Positions 55,610 through 64,000 of a DNA stretch of 64,000 nt are shown here, piece by piece. Within the stretch, counting starts at the first letter, position 1. Each line of letters begins with the position of its first letter. This DNA comes from Neostapfia colusana (lineage: Eukaryota > Streptophyta > Magnoliopsida > Poales > Poaceae), in the NCBI GenBank assembly GCA_030760725.1, contig JASWHV010000009.1:95778780-95842779 (forward strand). The letters are read 5' to 3'. The notes under the pieces are model-generated. The model was given only the letters and a program-made list of their open reading frames with translations, made no database searches and was not told where the DNA came from. The translations under genes were made by a program, and so were the position numbers.

Positions 55610-57590
55610 TAGGATGCCGTCGAGCAGTGGTAGAGGAAAGGGAAAGGCGAGGAGTCTAGCTAGAGGTTTCTTGCGTAGGGCATCTGACGTCTTTCAAGAC
55701 AGTATGTCTAGCGGACTTTCTGCTATACGGGCTGCTTTGATGAGTCAGCTACTAGAGCTGAGAGGCGCAGCAGTCGTCTTACAGCGGTCAGACGAGGTAT
55801 ATAATATTCGTGAATCTTATAATGTCAATAGTTACTTCATTCATCTACATTACGGTTCTTTTAAATTATCAGAACTCTAGGTCCGAGGACTCAGAGACGA
55901 GAGGTCCTCTGCAGCTAGCACAGGCTGACCACCCTTCGAGGTCAAGTAGCCAGCCTGTGGACCCGCATGTGGACCCATCTGTGTACTCTTCCGGTAACCA
56001 CTCCTCTGGGTCACCTGACATTGAGCCACCTCAGAGGCGTCGGACTAGGAGGAGTCACTATGTGGCTCCTCCTCTGGCTCCTGCAAACCAAGATGACCGG
56101 ATAGTTATTCGTCTGGTTCGCGATATGTAAGTAAATCTCTAACTCTTCAATTTAGATTATTTTAGCATTCTATATGTATTGATTTATCATTCTCTATCAG
56201 GTATTGGTACGATGACTTTTTCACGAGTCAAGCACGCCACAAGCAGGTGAACAATGTCCTCGGGCGGCTTATCCGTTTGCACTACCCCGGTGTAGTGAAC
56301 GGTGTCCCCGCCACATCGTGGAACGATTACGCTACTGCTCAGCATGTTGCTCATGGCAACCACCAGAAGGCTGTGTGGTCCGACTTCATGGTAAACATGA
56401 ATTATATATTTCTGTAATACAAGTCTATAATATGGTTAATACCAATAATGTATAAATATGTTTTTTAGGCACATACCGTTTGGAGGATGAGGCCGAGGTA
56501 GACTACGCCCGAGCCGTGTTCCAGAAGAATGCTCGGAAGCTCGTACATAGTCGCTATCGAACGCAAGAATTCAAGCGACCAGAGCATACATGAAGCTGCA
56601 TTCAGAAGAGGGCGAGCTAGGGGCAGTCAGGAACGTGGCTCCCAGGTACTTGACGGCGGAGCAATACCCAGAGGTAAACTGTAAAATATTTATTTTTAAA
56701 TGTGGAATAAGCACAATAGGTAAATAGTCTATAACCTAATAATAAATGTATACAGGTCGGTGTAGCGTGGTTAGACGGCCGTCCGGGGGACTACCGTGCC
56801 CTAGGTGCTCTGTGGGTGAGTCAGGGGTTCCAAGAAGTTTCGAGGACCCGTTGACAGAGCAGAGGGACGGATGGGAAGCACACGTTTGGTGCGGACGGCT
56901 ACTTACAGTTGGCTAAACGCATGGTAAGTGTGATTACTATTATTTTGAATATGTTAAAATTATTCATTGAACTAACACATATATATAGGAGCGACAGAGC
57001 GGTTAGGAGCCGACTCCGATTCAGGTCTGGAAGAGGGGTCACAGGGGAAGTGACCGGTCACAGCCTAACCAGATGTGTTCTCAGGCGACGCCGGATGTAC
57101 TGGTGAGTTGTTTTGTATTTGTATCGGGTTTTCTTAAATAGTTTTGATGATATTATCTTTACGTCTTTGTAGGCATGGTATGGGCAGGAGACGGAGTGGC
57201 TTCACGGTGAAGGCTTCGATTGGTAGAGTGCGCCAATCATCCTAGAAGCCGCGTATGCAACCGGAGGCGGGAAACCTCACGGACGGTAAGATCTCTTTTT
57301 TTATATATTTAATGTTAATGAATTTGAGATTTGAAAAATTAATAGTCTTTCCTCTTTTGTAGTTTCGCCATCTTTGATGGAGTTTTCGACTCGAGGGAGG
57401 CATGACCTTCCTCGAGTGGCTCTTCATCGCGGTAGGTGGGATCGGGACAGCCTAGCTCCCTGGAGCTCCAGAGTGTCCGGGATGAGCTCCACAGGATACA
57501 GGAGAAGCTTCGGCTAGAAAGGGAGCAACTCCAGCTAGAAAGAGAGCGTCAAGCCGTGGCAAGCAGGCCTTGGGACGAGTAGCAAGGCTC
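55610..57590 (+). pseudogene. CACTA-3 second ORF (Transposase_24 type), multi-exon and decayed
   Basis: The first exon starts MPSSSGRGKGKARSLARG (ATG 55614). Later exons carry SEDSETRGPLQLAQADHP, PPQRRRTRRSHYVAPPLAPA, IVIRLVRDM then GT, YWYDDFFTSQARHKQVNNV, SWNDYATAQHVAHGNHQKAV, FQKNARKLV-like, VGVAWLDGRPGDYRALGALW, HTFGADGYLQLAKRM then GT, WKRGHRGSDRSQ-like and a charged C-terminal helix. GT/AG intron borders are still visible. Stops (for example the TGA near 56853) break the frame. CACTA-1 and CACTA-2 have matching remnants. Confidence 0.75.
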
Positions 57591-58617
57591 GTTCATGCTA
57601 CAAATGCAAACGGCAATGCAGGTATGTAACACTAATTTTAATTAATATTTCTAACATATCAATGATGGTTGTATGATAATGTTTTCTGCTCACAGGCTAT
57701 GGCGGCAGGACAGCCGGTCGTCTTTCCACAGTGGCTGCCCCCATAGGATCCAAAGGCCCCGTTTATAGGAGCAGAGGTAGAAATTTACTCAAACTTCCAC
57801 AACATAGCCATATTTGATGAAATTTAGCCAAATTTATTAGGATATCACCAAACTTAGTCAAACATAGCTAAAACTAGTTTAACTTGATCAATTCTAGGTT
57901 ATAATAAGCTCACTTAGGCAAATATGCATTTTTAAACTTATAACTTGTCTAACTACAGTTATACATGACAGGGCTCCGTGACCGAGTCTCACACGCCATT
58001 GCCGCAGCTACCGGGAGGACGAAGGCTGGAGGATGAGTTCCCGGGTTCTGGAGGTAGCGCATGTGGTAGTGTGTAGTGTGGTGTGTGTTCCTAGCTAGTG
58101 TTGATGTTTATAATATTTTGACAGCATATTGTTGTTGACTACCTGTGTGAGCTGGCCATCGAGCCAGGGCTGGCCTCGAAGCCAGAGCAGTATTTTCTAA
58201 TTTTTTAAAAAATTATCAAACTTATTTACGATGGTTTCCCGGTGCTGGCCATCGTAAATAAGCCATTAGTATTTACGACGACCAAAACCAGCCATCGTAA
58301 ATAAGCCACTAGTATTTACGACGGTTGGTGTCCGCCGTCGTAAATAATGGATACTATTCACGACGGCCCGTTGTGAATAAATCCCCCGAGCCATGTGTCA
58401 GTTGGGGGAACTTATTCGCGATGGTTTTTTAGCCGTCGTGAATAAACTTATTTACGACAGTCGCCGTCGTTAACAACCTTATTTACGACTAATTATCGGT
58501 GACGGCCGGAAACCATCGTGAATAAGGCTTCCCTGTCGTGAATAACCTATTCACGAAGGTTTACCCCATATTAACGGCGGTTTCCAGCCATCGTTAATTG
58601 TTCATATTCTTTTAGTG

Positions 58618-58887
58618 CTCCCCCTCCACGGTAGCCGCCCTTCCTCTTCCATCCCCGCCTTTCCTCCACCAGCCGCCGCCCTAGCAGCCGCCGCCACCCT
58701 TCCTCCGCCAGCCGCCACCGCCATTCCTCCTTCCCACCGCCATCTCCCTTCCCCCGCAAGCTGCCGCAGCTTCGTGCTGCTGCTGTTCCTCCTCCCGCCG
58801 GCCTGCCCTTCGACTGTTGGCAGAAGCACCTCCTCCCTGCTAGCCTTTGGTGCTGCCGCTCCCTGTTCCTGCTCACAATTCGTCAAG
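58618..58887 (+). other. GC-rich leader of the Myb/SANT-like pseudogene
   Basis: A Ser/Pro/Ala-coding stretch ends at CAAG followed by a GTGAG donor at 58888, then an AT-rich intron-like stretch to TTTTAG at 59267. It probably was the 5' UTR or first exon. The left part of the same leader may be 46560-46648, separated by CACTA-3. Confidence 0.4.
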
Positions 58888-59267
58888 GTGAGATGCAAAT
58901 CTTGCTGATTATTGTTGATTGCTCACCTAATCGTGATGGATTATGTGATCTTTATTGAATCTACTGCCTGCTCTCTAATCTGAATTATACTATTTTCTGC
59001 ACCCAAATCTTGTTGATTCTTTCTGTAACTGTAATGTATGCACAAACTAAACATGGTAGTACATCCCATAATGCAATCTATGCACAATTTCATTGTATTT
59101 TTGCACTAGAACAATGGTTGCTGCATTGCCAAACATTGATTACTCACCTAATACTATTTATGTAACATTTGATTATTACAATTTCATTATGTCAGTCCTA
59201 TTTGATTTCAGTTTTGCATTAGTAGTTGGTGTTTGTTATTATGCTAAGAACCTATAAGTTGTTTTAG

Positions 59268-60214
59268 GTGGTGGAAATTGATTGGAATGTTGAGGACACT
59301 CGTGTTCTTTTTCAATTATTTGCTGAACAAGTTTCAAGAGGGAATCATCCAAACACATACTTGAACCCAGTTGGTTTTGCCGAGGTCGAGAAAGGATTAA
59401 AAGATAAATTAGGTATTGTGGCAACCATGCGACAAATAAAAAATAAATGGGACAAGTTGAGAAAATATTTTAAGGCATGGAGAAAACTAATGTTGAGGCA
59501 GACCGGAACCGGTTGGTACTCTATAAAGGGCACCATTGTTATGATGACGAGTGGTGGAAGAAAGCTCGAGTTGTAAGTATTGACTGAATGCCTTCTTTTG
59601 TTATTTTGTAAATATTGTTATATTTTTATTCATGTGGTTACATGTTTCATGTTTCAGGATATTCCAGGTTGTGTGAAATTTAAGAAAATGGGTCTTCAAA
59701 ATGAAGAGGAACTACAAAAGTGTTTTCGAGACATCACTAGTATTGGTGTAGACCATTAGTCTCCTCATATGGCCAATGCTTCAATCAATGATGAGCAACG
59801 TGAGACACAAGAGGATGCATATGATGAAACACTGGAGGTACCAATTGATGCTGAGGGAGGCCACACCAATGAAGTTGAAGAACTTCCTCCTGTCAATGCT
59901 CACAACAAAAGACCGTGAAGAGTTGCTCAAGAAAAAGGCAAAGACATGGACAACACTACTCATTCATGAGGCAATTTCAAGTATGGCTACCTCAGCGAGC
60001 ACCTATGCTTCCAATGAAGAAGGAAAATATTCTATTGATGAAGTGATGGGGTATGTGATTGCTTGTGGTGCCACCTATGAGACGAACCAACAATACATTG
60101 CATCTGAATTATTTGTAAAAAAAGGAGCATAGGGAGATGTTCATGACCTTGCCTATTAATGAGATTAGGTTCAGTTTGCTCACTAGGAAATATAAGGACA
60201 AATATGGAAATTAG
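59268..60214 (+). pseudogene. Myb/SANT-like (Myb_DNA-bind_3 type) protein, decayed
   Basis: A DNA-binding protein of the plant L10-interacting-Myb/Harbinger-associated family. Exon 2 starts after TTTTAG (IDWNVEDTRVLFQLFAEQV, NHPNTYLNPVGFAEVEKGL, MRQIKNKWDKLRKYFKAW, GTGWYSIKGTIV). A one-base shift leads to DDEWWKKAR and a GTAAGT donor at 59573. The intron ends with CAG at 59657, and the next exon begins DIPGCVKFKKMGLQNEEELQ. A TAG replaces Trp in the DHWSP motif (59758), a TGA follows KRP, and a shift leads to SSMATSASTYASNEEGKYSI and the family end EMFMTLPINEIRF. The stop is at 60212-60214. Confidence 0.8.
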
Positions 60215-60429
60215 TGAAGGTTATATGATTATGGTTCCAAATAATTTGTATTGATTTGTATCAGTTTTTGGGGCTTAATTGTTTCTTGTATCCTTTATTT
60301 TACTTTGTAAGACTCTTTATTTCATATGAAACAATGTACCGTTGTGACCTTTGTATCTTTCAATTTTAATGGGTGTATGACATCTCATTGTTTTATCATT
60401 GTTTGTCGGTACCCTGCAGATCAAGTACC

Positions 60430-60730
60430 CTCGCATACAGGCATGAAGTGGCTCCGGACCCCGCCTCCCTACTGAGGCGGGCACTAGAGCTACCACATGT
60501 CCTGTGGCCCCGGACCTGGCCTCCCCGTTGAGGCGAGGTCCGCGCTGCCACGTGTCATCCGGCTCCGAACCTGGCCTCCCCGTTGAGGAGGGATCCGGAG
60601 CTGCCTGCCTTCCAGCTCCATACCTGGCCTCTCTTCTAAGGTGAGGTCCGGTGTCGCCATGTTTCCTCCGGCTCCGGACCCGGCCTCCCCTCTGAGGCGG
60701 GGTCCGGTACTACCACGTGTCCTCTGGCTC
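60430..60730. repeat. Second CACGTG-type minisatellite
   Basis: About five units with a period near 55 bp (CCACGTGTC or variants at 60496, 60549, 60657, 60714), each with CGGACCTGGCCTCCCC...GAGGCGGGTCCGG. It is the same construction as the element B U3 array but not identical. It abuts the short LTR at 60731. Confidence 0.75.
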
Positions 60731-61625
60731 TGTGACATCCTGGCTCCTGGCTTAATAGGATTGATAGAGTACTCATATCATCAAGGTATACCTTCTTTTT
60801 CAGAAGCCTACCTGCAAAGCACTCTAGGGTTAAGCTTGCTTAGCCTAGAGAAATTTGGGGATGGGTGGCTGACCGAGAAGTCTTCTCGGGTGCGCACGAG
60901 TGAGGACAAAGTGCGCAGAAAAGACTAGTGTTGGTATGTGGGGCTAGTCTATGATACTAGGGAGCTGCCACAAATGGTATCAGAGCCGACCCTAGCAGTT
61001 TCACGGGTGCGTAGGGGTCAGTGATAAGGATACGGTAGAGTACGGGTCAGGGACGTAGGTACGTATGAATGACGCGTGGGTCCTCTGTGTGGGACACAGT
61101 ATGGTACGTATGCTTCTAACTGGACATAACGTATGCATATGCCAGTACTGAACGTACGGACGTAGCTAATAGGGTATGTTCGTGTCTTGACGTTGACCGA
61201 TGAGGACGTCAGTCTTCTAAGGGGGTGGATTGTGTGATATCCTGACTCCCGGCTTAATAGGATTGATAGAATACTCATACCATAAATGTTACCTTCTTTT
61301 ATGGAAGCCCACCTGCAAAGGACTCCGGGGTTAACCGTGCTTGGTCCGGAGAAATTTGGGGATGGGTGACCGACTGGGAAGTCATCCCGTGTGCGCACGA
61401 GTGAGGATAAATTGCGCAGAAGAGACTAGTGTTAGTATGTGGTGCTAGTCTATGATACTAGAGAGCGGCCACAAATGGTATCAGACCAGACCCTCGCAGT
61501 TTCACGGGTGCGTACGTGTCATTGAGAATGATACGGTAGCATATGAGTCAGGGACGTGGGTACGTACACATGACGCGTATGTCCTCTGTGAGGGACACCG
61601 TATAGTACGTATGCTGCTATCACGG
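60731..61625 (+). mobile_element. Short-LTR retroelement array (LTR-leader-LTR-leader, TRIM-like)
   Basis: LTR 1 (60731-60972, TGTGACATCC...GCCACA) is followed by the primer site TGGTATCAGAGC at 60975, a 260-bp internal region and a polypurine tract AAGGGGGTGG (61219-61228). LTR 2 is at 61233-61473 (TGTGATATCC...GGCCACA). A second primer-site-like TGGTATCAGACC and about 150 bp of the same leader then follow to about 61625. No coding sequence lies inside. The order suggests two overlapping copies sharing the middle LTR. Confidence 0.75.
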
Positions 61626-61995
61626 AGAAGTGCGGACTCGTAGTCTACCGGCTGGAACTACCGGCAAGCCTTGCTGGTGTTCACGATATATTTCATGTGT
61701 CACAGCTACGGAAGTGCCTCAAAGTTACCATTGCGGTCCGCACCGAAGAAATCGATGAGTGGAGACCGGATCTTACGTACGTCGAGTGACCGGTTCAGAC
61801 TATCAATGAAAGGATCCGGAACACCTGGAACCGGACATTAAGATTTTACAAGGTGCTGTGGAGTAATCATACCACGGAAGAAACAACGTGGAAAGCAAAG
61901 ATTACCTCCGCATGAACGATCCGGAACTTTTATCGTCGAACAGCTTGGAATTACCTCTCCTGTCTCGTTCTTCTTTTGGAATCTCGGGACAAGAT
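61626..61995 (+). pseudogene. Element D integrase C terminus with chromodomain-like end
   Basis: LVVYRLELPASLAGVHDIFH, VSQLRKCLKV, DEWRPDLTYVE then a TGA stop, VQTINERIRN, KVLWSNHTTEETTW. A one-base shift then leads to YLRMNDPELLSS. This is the C-terminal end of a Tekay/Del-like integrase, closest in layout to element A (8633-9000). The upstream pol is missing. Confidence 0.85.
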
Positions 61996-62000
61996 TCTTT

Positions 62001-62014
62001 TAACGGGGGAGGAA
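62001..62014 (+). other. Polypurine tract of element D
   Basis: TAACGGGGGAGGAA directly before the LTR start TGTAAAGGTC. Confidence 0.85.
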
Positions 62015-64000
62015 TGTAAAGGTCCCAAAATTTTGAATACAAATGAACTGAAGTTTGAACACCATTGGGTTTCAAGTTTGTAAAAAATGGGATTTGTTTC
62101 AATTTTTCCACATGTGATGACACACATGAGTGTCCCACCACTCTAGCCTAGGATCAATTGAGTGTTTGGGGGACAAAGCTGATTTAAAACCCATGTGTAA
62201 GATCTCATGTGCAAAGGGGAATAAAATTCAGAGTTTGAACTCAAATTGTTCAACTCAAATTTCAAATGAGGGCAACAAATAGGAATGCAAACTGTTGTGC
62301 TAAAAACCTTATTTGCACCAACCAAAACAAAAATCAGATTTTATATTTGAATTACTTAGGTCCAAATTAGTGGGTATGCAAAGTTTCATGAATTTTGGAA
62401 ATGTTTTGCTACCCATTTTCAAATGGACTTCAAATTGCATAGGAATTCAAATTCAAATGTGAATTTGGATGGAACTTTTCCAACTCTTCAAATTCAGTTC
62501 GGATTCAAACTTCCCACAATTGAATGGATTCAATTGCCAACTTTGAGAAAATTTGAGGGGATAAGGGGGACACTGGGGCCCACATGTCATTGAGCCAAAA
62601 CTGTGACTTGCACCCTAAGTCATCCCTCTCTGTTTCTCTGTTCAGACTCGAACCCACCGAGAAGCATCGCAGGGCGCCACTGAGCTGCCGTTGAGAATCG
62701 CCTCCTCTCTGCCGTCACTCGCGCTGGCAACCAGCTTGGCTGCCTCTTTGCCTCTCGGCGTGGTTTTTCCTTCTCTGAACCGAGCTACTCCTGTTTCGTT
62801 TCCTCCTCGCACCCGATAACCGCCGAGCTCGCCACCGCCTCGGTTCCAACCCGGAAAGCGTGAAACCAAGCGCACAGCACCCCTACGAACCGCAAAACGG
62901 CACTAGGTGATCATCCTCTACCTCCTCAGCGCAAAAACCCGCAGCTCCCGACGTTCCCCACCCTAGAACAGTTGGTGTTGCGGCAACCCGAGAATAACAG
63001 ATGAGCAAGCTCACGTGGAGAGCTCACCACGGTGAGTTTCACGCTCAAGCAAAGACGCTCAGAGGTGCGCTGGACCACCGTGGTGCTTCTCTCCGAAGCT
63101 CAGCTCAAACGGTGATCTCTAGCGGCCGAATTCGGAGTTTTCTCTGGGTGCACCTCCACGGACCTTTCAGTATGAAATTCCAAAATTCACCCTCAATTCT
63201 CGTCCTTAGTTCACTAAATCATGCACAAATGAGCTAGACCTGTTGGCGACCCAATTTCCTTTGCAAGTCTAGCTTAGAACCGAGTAGTTGCAGCTAATTG
63301 CAAGCTTTCCGATCGGCGGCCATGGCGGGGATGAATGGGCGCAAGGTGAAACCCTAGTAGCCGCCGTTCCTGAGCTACTTTATGCCCAAGTCGATCTTCC
63401 TTAGGTGCCGCTGCTTCTGTAGAGCTGAGGAACCGGGTGTTTGGCGGTCAGGAGAAGTGGGATGAGGTCGCCGAGCTTCACCGGATGTCGCCGCCCGTTG
63501 CCCGCATAATTCTGGTCCTCTAGCGCCCGTACCGACGTCGCCAATGAGTTCCCTGACCCCGAAAACCCCCAGGCGGGGAGTTTCCAGCTGGGAGACGGCC
63601 AGGAATCTGAGTCCAGCAAGGTGCCGCCGCTGCCGGCGAGGGGGGGGGGGGGGCGAAGCGCGCGCGGGAAACCGACTGAGGAGGAAGAAGATTCGGGGCT
63701 GGCCCAACTGTCAGCGGTTGTATTTGAAAAACCGAATCCTCTGTGGCTGGGGATCAGGTGTGAATACCAGGGTTGCAACCCTGTAGCCCGTGTGTCCTCG
63801 TATCTCATTGGCTGCCATTTAAACTGTGGGTCCGGGTAGGTTTTCTGTGGGAAATTAATTCCAGATTTCAAGACAAATTTGGAAATTCATAACCTGTGAT
63901 AGGAAACTCCAAACTAGGTGATTAAAATTGGGTCAGATTCATCTTGGCAAGATCTATCCAAATGTGCAACCCAATTTGTATGAAAATCATTATTTAAATC
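62015..64000 (+). repeat. Element D 3' LTR, running off the window
   Basis: It begins TGTAAAGGTCCC after the polypurine tract. No end is reached, so the LTR exceeds 1.98 kb, like the long LTRs of element A. AT-rich U3 (62015-62600) is followed by GC-rich sequence (62640-63830) with chance ORFs on both strands and a G homopolymer near 63640. Confidence 0.75.

Larger units (their letters stand above)
46649..58617 (+). mobile_element. CACTA-3: 12-kb CACTA transposon with TNP2 and Transposase_24 ORFs
   Basis: It starts CACTATAGGAAAAAG and ends TTCTTTTAGTG, with CTC on both sides (46646-46648 and 58618-58620). Subterminal TTTACGACGG/TTCACGACGG repeats occupy 46670-46915 and 58215-58600. In order there are a GC-rich leader with duplicated modules, a short satellite, nested element E, a decayed TNP2, DUF4218- and DUF4216-like parts, and the second CACTA ORF. 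The size fits an autonomous element, but the coding parts are broken. Confidence 0.9.
46327..60400 (+). mobile_element. Harbinger-like element carrying a Myb/SANT pseudogene, split by CACTA-3
   Basis: AGGGCATGTTTGAC preceded by TTA resembles the ends of grass PIF/Harbinger elements (TTA/TAA duplications). It is followed by a leader that reads into CCTCCACGC-rich 5' UTR sequence and is split at CTC by CACTA-3. The Myb/SANT-like gene follows on the far side, and such proteins accompany Harbinger elements. No 3' terminus was found before the minisatellite at 60430, so the right limit is approximate and the assignment is an inference. Confidence 0.4.

Noticed and set aside
63375..63871. 110-156-aa minus-strand ORFs near the right edge
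   Set aside because: They lie within the element D LTR, show no recognisable domain, and overlap a G homopolymer.

Overview
This is nuclear DNA of a grass (Poaceae), probably a panicoid type, from a transposon-dense intergenic or pericentromeric region. I infer this from stacked Ty3/gypsy chromoviruses with initiator-Met-tRNA primer sites, CACTA elements with TTACGACGG-type subterminal repeats, Stowaway-like ends, and a GC-rich intronless gene. I cannot name the species. I recognise one host gene that looks intact: a DIR1-like lipid-transfer protein at 45211-45531 (+). Nearly everything else is transposable elements, most of them defective.

Left part (1-35176) is a nest that can be read from target-site duplications (TSDs). 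Element C (+ strand, Tekay/Del-like chromovirus, 27689-35176) has lost nearly all its 5' LTR to the insertion of element B (- strand, same family, 1-27688, 3' part outside the window). The 5' LTR of B (starting at 3604) was then split by three later insertions. These are element A (4528-19939, a complete 15.4-kb - strand retrotransposon with 4.0-kb LTRs, TSD GTGTA), CACTA-1 (20065-23696, TSD ATG) and a solo LTR of likely Ty1/copia origin (24388-26010, TSD CTTAC). A and C each carry an extra ORF upstream of gag. It contains a segment patterned like a double-stranded-RNA-binding domain, and its ATG abuts a splice-acceptor-like AG. The gag ATGs of A and B also abut such an AG.

Middle part (35177-46648): unassigned intergenic DNA with an exon-like fragment near 36001-36240. 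CACTA-2 follows (38685-44277, TSD AAA, with a nested Tat-type gypsy fragment), then the DIR1-like gene, Stowaway-like fragments and the 5' end of a Harbinger-like element.

Right part (46649-64000): a 12-kb CACTA-3 (46649-58617, TSD CTC) carries decayed TNP2 transposase, DUF4218/DUF4216 and Transposase_24-type ORFs, and hosts an internally deleted LTR retrotransposon E (49193-52379, TSD GTTAT). CACTA-3 sits in the 5' part of a Myb/SANT-like pseudogene (59268-60214). Then come a CACGTG minisatellite, a tandem LTR-leader-LTR-leader array with 240-bp LTRs, and the 3' end of another chromovirus, D, whose LTR runs off the window.

Lineage names rest on protein motifs read by eye, not on searches.
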